Positions 17,051 through 26,023 of a DNA stretch of 64,000 bases are shown here, in pieces. Below the pieces are notes generated by a model, which saw only the letters and a program-made list of their open reading frames with translations, had not been told where the DNA came from and ran no database searches. Position numbers and translations under genes: made by a program. The DNA is from Paenibacillus sp. FSL W8-0426 (GTDB lineage Bacteria > Bacillota > Bacilli > Paenibacillales > Paenibacillaceae): positions 1,752,001 to 1,816,000 of the forward strand of contig NZ_CP150203.1 of NCBI RefSeq assembly GCF_037969725.1, given 5' to 3'. Within the stretch, counting starts at the first letter, position 1; each line of letters starts with the position of its first letter.

Positions 17051-17785
17051 ATGAAACAATTCATGCGCAGCAAAGGGTGGATATTGGATATCGTTTTAGT
17101 GGTTAGTTTTATGCTCTTTTTATCGTTCTGGGGAGCACGGTTTCCCGTCATGTTTTTCGGCATGCTCAGCGCGGCGTTCATCGTTCTGCGCCGTATTGAT
17201 TATAAGAGACACGTGGTGTTCAAAAGAATTCTGCTGATCGGCTTCGGCATCGCTGCCGTTTCGTTCGTCATCATAGAGGCCCTCGTATTTACCCAGCTGC
17301 ACTCGGATGATCCCGAAGAGGCCGATTATGTCATCATTCTCGGATCAGGCATCAAAGGCACAGAGCTCTCGCTGACCTTGAAGCAGCGACTGGATGCCAG
17401 CCTGGACTACATACGCGCTCACCCGGATATTCCCGTCATTGTATCGGGCGGTCAAGGACCGGGGGAATCCATCACCGAGGCGCTCGCCATGAGAACATAC
17501 CTTGTTGAGGAACAGGGCATCGATCCGGGACAGGTGCTGATGGAAGACAAGTCGACCAGCACGCAGGAGAATCTCGCCTTTTCCAAAAAGATCATTGAAG
17601 ATGCAGGGAACGAACATCCTGAAATCATGCTGGTAACGAGCGACTACCACATGTTCAGGGCCAAATACCTGGCTTCCAAAAACGGATATGCATCAGCATA
17701 CGGCATTTCGGCGCCTTCGCCGATGCATCTGAAGCCGGTCAACATGATCCGCGAGTATTTCGCGGCGATCAAGGCCTTTCTCTAG
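17051..17785 (+). CDS. YdcF-like membrane protein (DUF218 family)
   Basis: 244 residues. Three hydrophobic segments (about residues 10-30, 33-46 and 57-80) lead into a DUF218/YdcF domain marked by DYVIILGSGIKG, VIVSGGQGPGESITEA and STSTQENLAFSKKII, ending with VTSDYHMFRA. Family members such as SanA and YdcF are envelope-linked; a binding site for a nucleotide-like ligand is suggested for YdcF, but the reaction is unknown. AGGAGG stands 14 nt upstream and a closer GGAG 3 nt upstream of the ATG, so the ATG at 17087 or 17063 could also be used. Confidence 0.8.
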   Translation: MKQFMRSKGWILDIVLVVSFMLFLSFWGARFPVMFFGMLSAAFIVLRRIDYKRHVVFKRILLIGFGIAAVSFVIIEALVFTQLHSDDPEEADYVIILGSGIKGTELSLTLKQRLDASLDYIRAHPDIPVIVSGGQGPGESITEALAMRTYLVEEQGIDPGQVLMEDKSTSTQENLAFSKKIIEDAGNEHPEIMLVTSDYHMFRAKYLASKNGYASAYGISAPSPMHLKPVNMIREYFAAIKAFL

Positions 17786-17942
17786 ATGCGGGAAAACAGG
17801 CAAACGCCGGCTCGTTGTTCCCGATCGGGTATGGCGGCCCTTGTTGTTTGGACCGATAAAGGTTTGGCGGATACGCATGAGGTTGGGGAGAGCCCCAGCG
17901 TGGCAATCCGCGAACATCTGCGGAAGGAGTGATTTATTTCAG

Positions 17943-18500
17943 ATGAAGACACATCTATTGCTTTTCGAAGGTTATGTTTCCTTTGAAATCATGCTGGCAA
18001 GTTATTTTATGAAAACGCAAGGGGAAATCGTAACGGTGGCGCCGGATCGGGGACCGCTTCGATCTTACGAGGGATTGTCCGTCAACCCGGACCACCTTTT
18101 CACAGAGCTGAACCCGGCTGAAGTCGAATTGCTTATCATTCCTGGCGGTGATGTCACATCGCTGCTTGACAGGCAGCCGCTGTTTGAATGGCTGCGGGCG
18201 CTCGATCGGAATGGATCGGCGCTGGCCGCCATTTGTGCAGGCACATTGCTGCTGGGCAAGGCCGGCTTATTAGCGGGACGCTCCTTCACAACCAATGCAG
18301 AGACGGAAATGAGGACCATCACTTCGGAAGGGCATTACATGGATGCAAACGTGGTCGTTGACGGGCGTCTCGTTACGGCCAAAGCGCAAGGATACGTTGA
18401 TTTCGGCATTGAGCTCGGCAAGGTCATGGAGATCTATTCGGGTCCGGAAGATTTAGCGGAGACGGTCGAAGTATTCAAGTATTTTGGCGACTCAAAATGA
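17943..18500 (+). CDS. DJ-1/PfpI-family protein
   Basis: 185 residues with the class I glutamine-amidotransferase-like fold. The nucleophile elbow is AAICAGTLLLGKAGLL with the Cys near residue 98; the early acidic residue lies in LLLFEGYVSFE. The IIPGGD loop and a late VDFGIELGKVM stretch match intracellular PfpI-like proteins and the input domains of GlxA-type regulators, but no DNA-binding domain is attached. AAGGAG lies 13 nt before ATG 17943, wide but with no better start. Roles in the family range from protease and deglycase to chaperone, so function stays open. Confidence 0.82.
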   Translation: MKTHLLLFEGYVSFEIMLASYFMKTQGEIVTVAPDRGPLRSYEGLSVNPDHLFTELNPAEVELLIIPGGDVTSLLDRQPLFEWLRALDRNGSALAAICAGTLLLGKAGLLAGRSFTTNAETEMRTITSEGHYMDANVVVDGRLVTAKAQGYVDFGIELGKVMEIYSGPEDLAETVEVFKYFGDSK

Positions 18501-18513
18501 TCAAAATGAAACG

Positions 18514-18557
18514 AAAGGACGTTCTTGTCGGCATCTTGCCGAGGGGGCGTCCTTTTT
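18514..18557 (+). terminator. Intrinsic terminator after the DJ-1/PfpI gene
   Basis: AAAGGACG pairs with CGTCCTTT, with an inner TCGGC/GCCGA stem, followed by TTT. It closes the transcript ending at 18500. Confidence 0.85.
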
Positions 18558-18771
18558 GAGTTAGCCCGCTTCTCTTGGTGAGAAGCTTACCGAGTATATG
18601 ATTTTTCAATAACGTTATAGATTGTTTCGATTAAACATCCAGGAAGGGATCAAGTATCATTTAATACCAAGTATATCAATTGAATTAATCAATATTATAA
18701 CGCGCAGGCATCATGGGCTAATGTTGCGGATCAGCAGCACATGAATGTCTGACAGGGGGAGTGGGGATCGC

Positions 18772-20421
18772 ATGCGCACACGGATACGCTGGGCTTCGGT
18801 CATTTTGACATTGGTTTTGTTGTTGTCGGCTTGCGCGAACGGTTCGGGCGGGGGTCAAGGAACGGCGACGAACAGTCCGACAGAAGGGTCTGAAGCATCG
18901 GGGAGTACGATAGCCAAAGGAGGGGACGTCACTTACGCGCTCGCCACCTCGCCGGATACGTTGGACCCGGCACGAAGCGGGCTTGCGGTTGCCATTCGCG
19001 TTTACCGGACGATTTTCGAAAATTTGGTGGTAAAAACGAACGATGGCACGATCAAACCTTGGCTGGCCACCGAGTGGGAGGAGTCGGAGGATCACAAAAC
19101 GTATACGTTCAAACTGCGTAAGGGAGTGACGTTCCATGACGGCACGCCATTCAATGCCGAAGCGGTGAAATTCAGCTTGGACCGTATTCTTGACCCGAAC
19201 ACCAAAGCCGGCAATTCGGCGGCATTAATCGTTCCTTACGAAAGCTCCGACGTGATCGATGAATATACAATCCAACTGAATTTATCCGAGCCTTCGCGTG
19301 CATTTCTCGGCAATTTGAGCCAAGCTGCGCTGAGCATCGTATCGCCAACCGCGGTGAAAAAGTACGGCGAGCAGTTCGGACAGCATCCGGTCGGTACAGG
19401 ACCTTTCAAATTCATCAAATGGGACGAGAACGTGCAGGTACAGGTTGAACGCAATGCCGACTACGCTTGGGCTCCAGAAACAGTTGAAAATAAAGGAGCA
19501 CCATATCTAAACACGCTCACGTTCAAAATCATGCCGGAAGAAGCCACTCGCGTGGGCAGCCTGCAAAGCGGACAAGTGACGGCCATCGAGACGGTCCCGC
19601 CCCAAAATGTGCTGACATTGGAGAAACAGCCCGGTTTTCAATTGCTGAAAGTGAACACGCCAGGTCTTCCTTATACGTTGTTCATTAATCAGAAAAAAGA
19701 ACCATGGAACGAATTGAAGGCCAGGCAGGCATTGCAATACGGCATCGATGTCGGTTCGATCGTGAAGACGCTGTATCTGGGCACCTATGAGCAAGCCTGG
19801 TCTGCGGTGACGCCTTCCATATTGGGTTACGATGCTTCTCTGGAAAATGCGATCCAGCCCGATCAGGCGAAGGCAGCGCAACTGCTGGAAGAGATCGGTT
19901 GGAAAGTCGGCGCGGACGGCATTCGTGAAAAGAATGGACAGAAACTTGTCTTGCATTACGTGGACGGTTCGCCGAACCGGGAAAAGCGGAATGACATTGC
20001 TGCAATGATCCAACAGCAGCTCAAAAAAATCGGCGTACAGGTCGAAGTGGAAATTACGCAGGATGTCGGTACCGTTGTGCACACGAACGGGGACTATGAT
20101 ATCTACGGCAACAGCCAGGTCAAGGATGATCCGCATGCGCTGCTTCCTTTCTATCATACAGCTGCTCCGGGAGCGAGGGCTACACTGTCCAATCTTTCCA
20201 GTCCGGAAGTCGACGAGTGGCTTGAACAAGGGGCGGTTGAATTCGACGATGCCAAGCGGGCTGAGATATACGGCAAAGTGTTGAGGTACATCCACGATCA
20301 CGCGATTATCATTCCGATATACATCTTCCCGTATGTGGTAGGAGCTAGCGATACGCTGAAAGGATTGCAATTTGATGGCTTGGGGTATCCGATCTTCAAC
20401 GATGTATACGTTCAAAAATAG
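18772..20421 (+). CDS. Oligopeptide/dipeptide-binding lipoprotein (SBP_bac_5 family)
   Basis: 549-residue extracellular binding lipoprotein of the OppA/DppA family. The signal peptide ends in the lipobox LLSAC at about residue 21. The family hallmark is seen in ALATSPDTLDPARSG, TFKLRKGVTFHDGTPFNAEAVKFSL and VGTGPFKFIKW. ATG 18772 follows a GGGGGAG stretch; an in-frame ATG 27 nt upstream is less well placed. No permease or ATPase genes adjoin it, so it must use a transporter encoded elsewhere. The dipeptidase gene next to it suggests peptide scavenging. The region before it (18600-18720) is AT-rich and may hold the promoter. Confidence 0.87.
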   Translation: MRTRIRWASVILTLVLLLSACANGSGGGQGTATNSPTEGSEASGSTIAKGGDVTYALATSPDTLDPARSGLAVAIRVYRTIFENLVVKTNDGTIKPWLATEWEESEDHKTYTFKLRKGVTFHDGTPFNAEAVKFSLDRILDPNTKAGNSAALIVPYESSDVIDEYTIQLNLSEPSRAFLGNLSQAALSIVSPTAVKKYGEQFGQHPVGTGPFKFIKWDENVQVQVERNADYAWAPETVENKGAPYLNTLTFKIMPEEATRVGSLQSGQVTAIETVPPQNVLTLEKQPGFQLLKVNTPGLPYTLFINQKKEPWNELKARQALQYGIDVGSIVKTLYLGTYEQAWSAVTPSILGYDASLENAIQPDQAKAAQLLEEIGWKVGADGIREKNGQKLVLHYVDGSPNREKRNDIAAMIQQQLKKIGVQVEVEITQDVGTVVHTNGDYDIYGNSQVKDDPHALLPFYHTAAPGARATLSNLSSPEVDEWLEQGAVEFDDAKRAEIYGKVLRYIHDHAIIIPIYIFPYVVGASDTLKGLQFDGLGYPIFNDVYVQK

Positions 20422-20495
20422 ACGCATTGTCCAGATAAAACGAACTCTTCCCTTTATTGAGACTGCACGACGAAACGGAATTGTACACAGAAAGG

Positions 20496-21890
20496 ATGAG
20501 AAACTTGGTCGAAGGCGTGGATTCAATTATTTCCCGGAACGAAGAGCTGTATTTGGAGCGATTGTTCAAGCTGCTGCGCCAGCCAAGCATCAGCACGCAA
20601 AATATCGGCATGCTCGAATGCGCCTCCCTGGTACAAGAGTTGTTCACAGATTGTGGCATCGAAAACCGCCGTTATGAAACGGAAGGGCATCCGATCATTT
20701 ACGGGGAATACCTCCATCCCGACAATGAAACCACCGTGCTTATGTATGGCCATTATGATGTGCAGCCTCCCGATCCGCTGGACGAATGGGCAACTGCTCC
20801 TTTTGAACCGGCGATTCGAAACGGCCGCATCTATGCACGGGGAGCGGGCGACAACAAAGGGCAATTCGTTGCAAGCATACTCGGTGCAAAGACGTACCTG
20901 GATTTCCAGGGACGATTGCCCGTGAACGTCAAATGGATCATCGAGGGAGAAGAGGAAGCCGGGAGCCGTCATCTGGCAGCTTTCGTAGAGCAGCACCGCG
21001 CGCTTCTACAAGCGGACCTGGTCTATACGACAGACGGTTCTTCCCATGAGTCGGGAGCACAATCCATCCTGCTCGGCGTGCGCGGTGCTTTGGGCGTGGA
21101 GCTGGTGGCGGAAGAAGCGAGATGGGACAACCATTCGGGCAACCTCGGCAATATCGTGCCTAATCCGATATGGCGACTGGTCGAGTTGCTGCACACGATG
21201 CGCAGCGGAAACGAGGTGACCATTGAAGGGTTCGCCGATGGAGTGAAACCGCCGACGGAGCTTGAAGAAAAGATATTGCACGACATCCCCTACGATCTGG
21301 AAGGGGTTCGACGCAAGAGCGGCTATGCTGCGCTGGATATCGATAGCGATACGTATCATCGCAGGCTGATGTTCGAGCCGACGCTGAATGTGAACGGATT
21401 GTTCAGCGGTCATACAGGCAAAGGAGGAAGGTCGATCATTCCGGCACGCGCCACAGCCCGGTTGGACATTCGTCTCGTTGCAGGACAGGACCCCGATCAG
21501 GTATACGAAGCGCTCGCCCGCCATGTGCGAAAACATGATGCCGGCATTACGCTGACGCGCAAAGGGGCGGTCCCCGCTTCAAGGACGCCCGCAGACCATC
21601 CGGCCGTGCTCGCCATTGCCGAGGCATTGGAGCAATCCACAGGGCAACGTCCTGTCATTCAGCCCAGCCTTGGCGGCACGCTGCCGGACTATGTGTGGAC
21701 CCAGATTTTGAATGTGCCCTCCGTTATTGTTCCATATGCGAATTACGACCAAAACAATCATGGTCCGAACGAAAACTTGGAAATCAGCACTTTTTTCAGG
21801 GCGATCCGCAGTACATGTTACGTGTTGGAGCATTTGTCGCGCGTTTCTTTCAAGAGATGGTCGGGACAACCAGGTCATGCAATCCGGTGA
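20496..21890 (+). CDS. M20-family dipeptidase
   Basis: 464-residue zinc peptidase of the M20 family. Metal and catalytic residues appear in HYDVQPP, GAGDNKGQ, EGEEEAGS, TDGS and the C-terminal NNHGPNENL, and a dimerisation lid domain lies in the middle. It would cleave dipeptides or related amides in the cytosol. Start: ATG 20496 is directly preceded by AAAGG, which is too close; TTG 20505 sits 8 nt after that site and may be the real start. It follows the peptide-binding lipoprotein gene by 75 nt without a terminator, so the two are probably cotranscribed. Confidence 0.85.
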   Translation: MRNLVEGVDSIISRNEELYLERLFKLLRQPSISTQNIGMLECASLVQELFTDCGIENRRYETEGHPIIYGEYLHPDNETTVLMYGHYDVQPPDPLDEWATAPFEPAIRNGRIYARGAGDNKGQFVASILGAKTYLDFQGRLPVNVKWIIEGEEEAGSRHLAAFVEQHRALLQADLVYTTDGSSHESGAQSILLGVRGALGVELVAEEARWDNHSGNLGNIVPNPIWRLVELLHTMRSGNEVTIEGFADGVKPPTELEEKILHDIPYDLEGVRRKSGYAALDIDSDTYHRRLMFEPTLNVNGLFSGHTGKGGRSIIPARATARLDIRLVAGQDPDQVYEALARHVRKHDAGITLTRKGAVPASRTPADHPAVLAIAEALEQSTGQRPVIQPSLGGTLPDYVWTQILNVPSVIVPYANYDQNNHGPNENLEISTFFRAIRSTCYVLEHLSRVSFKRWSGQPGHAIR

Positions 21891-21902
21891 TATAAATGAA
21901 CG

Positions 21903-21947
21903 AAAACGCAAGTGAGGGTGTGTCACAGCCCGCAGCTTGCGTTTTTT
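21903..21947 (+). terminator. Intrinsic terminator after the dipeptidase gene
   Basis: ACGCAAG (21906-21912) pairs with CTTGCGT, followed by six T at 21942-21947. It ends the binding-protein/dipeptidase unit. Confidence 0.85.
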
Positions 21948-22098
21948 GCGATGTTTTGGTTCAGAGGCATTACCTTGTTTCGCCACATTAGCTGGTATGC
22001 ATTGCTCGTCTGCTCGTCACTCCTTATTTTCGGGCAGAGCGCTTGCGCCGTCATGTTATAATAGTGTAAATCATAACCAAACGATGCAGGAGTGTACT

Positions 22099-22632
22099 AT
22101 GATCAAAGACTATATGTTACCCGGACTTGTTCAAGAACATAAAATATGTGCGGAGCAGATGGAAGAAATCGTACGTTTGCTTGCTCAAGCTCCGCTTCTG
22201 TACGACGATGGACGCTCCATTCAGACAGATGATTTTCTCGCCGGTCTGGAAATGCAATTGACCCCGGAAAAGCGCCGCGCCGTGACGGAACTGTATGAAC
22301 TGGCTGTAACGGCCTGTCGGCGCTGTGCCGACGAAACGGCCTACGAGCAGTTGCAGGATGTGCTGGGACTGCAAGCGGAGCTTTGGCAGGAAGGCGTGTT
22401 GTCCGTATCCGCATGGATGGTTTGGCTGGAGGAAATCGGTTCAGGAAAGCGCGTATTGCCGGAGTATGACTTTGTCGCCATGCTCGGTTCCTTGCCAGAG
22501 GGCTTCATGATTCATGATTTTTACGATGTGCTGAGAGAGCAGCTTGAGCAAAACCCTGCTCACGATTGGGCACGCCAAGAATGCGCGAAATTATACGCGG
22601 CACTGGGAGCAGGGAATACGCGGAACGAATAA
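22099..22632 (+). CDS. Hypothetical protein, 177 aa
   Basis: I do not recognise this protein. It is an acidic, Leu- and Glu-rich, soluble protein that looks largely alpha-helical, with two closely spaced Cys near residue 75 (TACRRCAD) and no membrane segment. The ATG at 22099 follows AGGAG with a 6-nt gap; the longer open frame from 21937 crosses a terminator and is rejected. It ends 127 nt before the epimerase gene on the same strand. Confidence 0.65.
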   Translation: MIKDYMLPGLVQEHKICAEQMEEIVRLLAQAPLLYDDGRSIQTDDFLAGLEMQLTPEKRRAVTELYELAVTACRRCADETAYEQLQDVLGLQAELWQEGVLSVSAWMVWLEEIGSGKRVLPEYDFVAMLGSLPEGFMIHDFYDVLREQLEQNPAHDWARQECAKLYAALGAGNTRNE

Positions 22633-22759
22633 CCGAGGTCGCGATCGCTTCCATGGGCAACAAATGTGCAAAAATGAGCAAACCAATAAGGCGATTTCGG
22701 CGTTCTTACTTGTATATGGAATGTTCGCAGTGCATTCTGCGCGGAAACGGGGCGATTCG

Positions 22760-23644
22760 ATGGGCAAAGTGGTATTGGCGGGAGGCACGGGGTTTGTAGG
22801 GCAGGATTTTGCGGACAGATTCGGCAAGCTCGGGTACGAGGTGCTCATCATCTCGCGCCAACCGGGGCATGTCGGCTGGGAAGACCGATCAGGCATTGTC
22901 CAGGCTCTGGAGGGGGCCGAAATGTTGATCAATCTGGCCGGAAAATCCGTGAATTGCCGTTATACCGAGGAGAACCGCAGGGTGATTCTGGAGTCCAGAA
23001 CACGGACAACCCGGGCACTGGGCGAGGCCGCGCTGGCTTGCAAACAGCCGCCGAAGGTTTGGATCAATTCGAGCACGGCGACGATCTACAGGCATGCCGA
23101 AGATCGCCCGATGACGGAAAAAGAAGGCGAGATCGGTACAGGGTTCTCTGTTGACGTCGCGAAAGCTTGGGAGCAAGCTTTCTTTGAGTTTCAGCTGCCT
23201 TCCACGCGCCAGATCGCCCTTCGCATAGCCATCGTGCTGGGCAATGGCGGGGTGATGCAGCCGCTCGCGAATCTGGTCCGCTTCGGCTTGGGTGGTGCGC
23301 AGGGATCGGGACGGCAGCAGTTCAGCTGGCTGCACATCGAGGACTTGTTCCGGATAGTCCAGTTTCTGCAGCAGCATGAGCAGTTGGAAGGTGTCTTTAA
23401 TGCTTCTGCGCCCCATCCCGTAACGAACCGCCAGTTGATGGCGAGTTTGAGAGAGCAGATGGGGGCGAAAGTCGGCTTGCCTTCGCCGCGCTGGATGCTG
23501 GAACTCGGCGCGCGCTTTATTCGAACCGAAACGGAGCTTGTGCTCAAAAGCCGCTGGGTGCTTCCCGAGAGGCTGGAGCAGGAAGGGTTTGTGTTCAAAT
23601 ATGACACGCTTGATAAGGCGCTTGCGAGCATTTTGCAGCGATAG
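22760..23644 (+). CDS. TIGR01777-type NAD(P)-dependent epimerase (YfcH family)
   Basis: 294-residue extended SDR with N-terminal Rossmann motif VVLAGGTGFVGQDFA. INLAGKSVNCRYTEENRRVILESR is the hallmark of the TIGR01777/SDR39U1 group, and the C-terminal domain carries PSPRWMLELGARF. Members are related to sugar-nucleotide epimerases but are often catalytically unproven; the E. coli relative is YfcH. ATG 22760 has only a weak G-rich site ahead, but every upstream in-frame start lacks similarity to the family. Confidence 0.84.
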   Translation: MGKVVLAGGTGFVGQDFADRFGKLGYEVLIISRQPGHVGWEDRSGIVQALEGAEMLINLAGKSVNCRYTEENRRVILESRTRTTRALGEAALACKQPPKVWINSSTATIYRHAEDRPMTEKEGEIGTGFSVDVAKAWEQAFFEFQLPSTRQIALRIAIVLGNGGVMQPLANLVRFGLGGAQGSGRQQFSWLHIEDLFRIVQFLQQHEQLEGVFNASAPHPVTNRQLMASLREQMGAKVGLPSPRWMLELGARFIRTETELVLKSRWVLPERLEQEGFVFKYDTLDKALASILQR

Positions 23645-23688
23645 CTTTAACAGGTTCGGTTTGTTCGTATGACATGAAGATGTGGAAG

Positions 23689-23710
23689 AGGCAGATCGTC
23701 TGCCTTTTTT
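23689..23710 (+). terminator. Intrinsic terminator before the synthase operon
   Basis: AGGCAGA-TCG-TCTGCCT is a perfect hairpin followed by T residues. It separates the epimerase gene from the six-gene operon starting at 23741; with so little space between, the operon promoter probably lies at or before this hairpin. Confidence 0.8.
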
Positions 23711-23740
23711 CCGTTACATAAATAGAAAGAGGTTGGGCCA

Positions 23741-24742
23741 TTGCAGCTTAGAAGAGTGAAGATCGTTGGAACCGGAAAGTATCTTCCGGTACGGAAAGTA
23801 ACGGATGAGGAACTGGATGCTCGCCTGCAGGTGCCTGCAGGCTGGGTTGGCAAAGCGACGGGTGTGGGCGTGCGTCACTATGCCGAAGGAAAGGAAACGT
23901 CGTCGTACATGGGAGCAAGGGCGGCGGAGGCGGCACTGGCGGATGCCGGGTTGCAATTCACCGATGTGGACTGCCTCGTGTGTACGAGCGGCACGAAGGA
24001 GCAGCCTCTGCCAAGCACGGCTGCGTTCATCCAGCAGGCCATGGGAGAGCAGGATTCGGGCATCCCGGCCTTTGACATGGACGCGACTTGCCTGAGCTTC
24101 CTGAACGGTCTGGACGTGATCTCTTATATGGTAGATGCGGGCCGTTACCACCGGGTGCTGCTGGTTGCCTCGGAGATTGCTTCGCCGGGACTAAACTGGG
24201 CAGACAAAGAAAGCGCCGCGCTTTTCGGGGACGGGGCAGCGGCTGTTATTATTGAGCGGGCTGCCGACAACGAGAGTTCCCGGATCGTGCATGCCTCGAT
24301 GAAAACGTACAGCCGGGGAGCGCGCTACTCGGAGATTGCCGGTGGAGGAACAAGGCTTCATGCGGCCCATTACGATGCTTCCGCACCGGAGCCGTATTTG
24401 TTTCATATGGATGGGCAGGCGATTTTTCGTATGGCGTCAAGGCTGCTCCCGGGATTTATGGATGACTTGCTTGCGGCTTCCGCAACGCGGATGGAGGATT
24501 TCAAACTGGTCATTCCCCATCAGGGAAGCGCGATGGCGATGAGGCTGCTTCGCAAAAAACTGGGCATTCCGGCGGAACGGTTCATGGACATCACGCGCAA
24601 TCATGGCAATACGATTGCCGCGTCCATTCCGATGGGGCTGCATGAAGCCATTCGCCAGCAGCGCATTCAACGGGGCGACAGGGTGCTGATGGTGGGCACG
24701 GCTGCGGGATTGTCTCTGGGGGGACTCATTTTTGACTATTGA
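23741..24742 (+). CDS. 3-oxoacyl-ACP synthase III-like condensing enzyme
   Basis: 333-residue thiolase-fold enzyme of the FabH/OleA type. The catalytic triad is visible as Cys117 (DATCLSF), His260 (IPHQGS) and Asn290 (NHGNT). FabH normally has HQAN; here it is HQGS. Such enzymes join an acyl-CoA or acyl-ACP starter to an extender, or two acyl-CoAs in OleA. The TTG start at 23741 lies 7 nt after AGAGG. It heads a packed operon and overlaps the next gene by 11 nt. No ACP, reductase or transacylase of primary fatty acid synthesis adjoins, so a specialised pathway is more likely than membrane lipid supply. Confidence 0.85.
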   Translation: MQLRRVKIVGTGKYLPVRKVTDEELDARLQVPAGWVGKATGVGVRHYAEGKETSSYMGARAAEAALADAGLQFTDVDCLVCTSGTKEQPLPSTAAFIQQAMGEQDSGIPAFDMDATCLSFLNGLDVISYMVDAGRYHRVLLVASEIASPGLNWADKESAALFGDGAAAVIIERAADNESSRIVHASMKTYSRGARYSEIAGGGTRLHAAHYDASAPEPYLFHMDGQAIFRMASRLLPGFMDDLLAASATRMEDFKLVIPHQGSAMAMRLLRKKLGIPAERFMDITRNHGNTIAASIPMGLHEAIRQQRIQRGDRVLMVGTAAGLSLGGLIFDY

Positions 24743-26021
24743 CATTGCCGTGCAAGGCCATATGCGCTCTACTCCCCTTCGCGTGTTATTGACGGGCGGG
24801 CGTGCGCCGGTGACGCTTGATTTGGCGCGCATGCTTAAGCGGACAGGCCATAAGGTATATGTTGCCGAGAGCATGAAACACCATCTATGCAGTGCGTCTT
24901 CCGCGGTAGACCGGTGTTTTGCGGTACCGCCGCCACGCCAAGAGCGGGCCGCGTATTTGGAGGCCTTGGAGAGCTTGGTAAAGTTTCATCAGATCGATGT
25001 GCTGATCCCGATGTGCGAGGAGATTTTCCACGTGGCCCGGGGGGCGGAGCGGCTGCGCGAGCACTGCCGTGTTTTGGCTCCGGCCATGGAACAGCTGCAT
25101 AGGATGCATCATAAACATGAGTTTATTTTGCTTGCCCGCTCGCTGGGTCTTCCGGTTCCCGAAACTCGCCTGATCGAGAGTCGTCGGCAGTGGATCAAGG
25201 AAGACGCTGACTTGCAGGCAAAGGGGCACTGGGTATGGAAACCGGTGTATTCCCGCTTTGCTTCCAAAGTGCGGCTGCCGAAAATGCGCAGCGGCGGGAA
25301 TCGGCGTGGGGCATGGAGCATGCCATTGCACGATCTTTCCCAAACCCGGCACTCATACCGGAATGAACCGCCTGAAGGCGATCGTTTGTCCCCGGCTTCT
25401 CCTTGGGTCGCACAGTCTTATATTGAAGGCCGGGGAGTGTGCACCTACAGCATTGCGCATGAAGGCTTGGTGGTGGCGCATGCCGCTTACGAGAATCGTT
25501 TCCGGACAGGCCGGGCAGGAGCCAGCGTGCATTTTGAGCATCTGGAACATGAGCAGGCACTGCGTTGGGTCAGGCGTTTTGTCGAGGGGACGAATTATAG
25601 CGGCCAGATCAGCTTCGATTTCATGGAAACGCCGGATGGCCAAGTGTTTGCCATAGAGTGCAATCCCCGCGCCACGAGCGGCATTCATCTGTTTGGTTCG
25701 GGGGAAGAGCTGGTCAGCGCCTTGTTGGCTCCTGAACGTCTGGCGAGCGAAGGGCGCATGGCTGTTCCAGGACCTGATGCCAAGGCCATGCTGCTGCTGC
25801 CGATGCTGGGCGTCGGGCTGAAATATGCGTGCACGCCGTCCCGATTGCGGAAATGGGCGCATGCCTGGAAGGGCGCTCGCGATGTCGTATATGCTCGCGG
25901 GGATGGAAGACCCTGGCTGCAGCAGCCGCGCATCGTGCTGGACGCATGGCGGCTTGCACGGAACCATCGGGTTTCTCTGACGGAAGCCCTGACTCATGAC
26001 ATAGAATGGAATGGTGAATAG
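24732..26021 (+). CDS. ATP-grasp ligase-like protein
   Basis: 429 residues. An N-terminal Rossmann-like preATP domain (VLLTGGRAPVTLDLARML) is followed by the ATP-grasp core. WVWKPVYSRFASKVRL gives the ATP-binding Lys region, WVAQSYIEGRG the hinge, and FAIECNPRATSGIHLF the Mg-binding Glu and Asn. These enzymes activate a carboxylate as acyl phosphate and join it to an amine, thiol or other nucleophile. The first start is TTG 24732, inside the previous gene and behind GGGGGGAC; ATG 24762 is an alternative. Coupling to the synthase gene suggests both act on the same product. Confidence 0.82.
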   Translation: MTIDIAVQGHMRSTPLRVLLTGGRAPVTLDLARMLKRTGHKVYVAESMKHHLCSASSAVDRCFAVPPPRQERAAYLEALESLVKFHQIDVLIPMCEEIFHVARGAERLREHCRVLAPAMEQLHRMHHKHEFILLARSLGLPVPETRLIESRRQWIKEDADLQAKGHWVWKPVYSRFASKVRLPKMRSGGNRRGAWSMPLHDLSQTRHSYRNEPPEGDRLSPASPWVAQSYIEGRGVCTYSIAHEGLVVAHAAYENRFRTGRAGASVHFEHLEHEQALRWVRRFVEGTNYSGQISFDFMETPDGQVFAIECNPRATSGIHLFGSGEELVSALLAPERLASEGRMAVPGPDAKAMLLLPMLGVGLKYACTPSRLRKWAHAWKGARDVVYARGDGRPWLQQPRIVLDAWRLARNHRVSLTEALTHDIEWNGE

Positions 26022-26023
26022 CA

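Noticed and set aside
21937..22098. N-terminal extension of the 177-residue unknown protein
   Set aside because: The extra frame begins inside the terminator of the dipeptidase gene; the ATG at 22099 has the good ribosome binding site.
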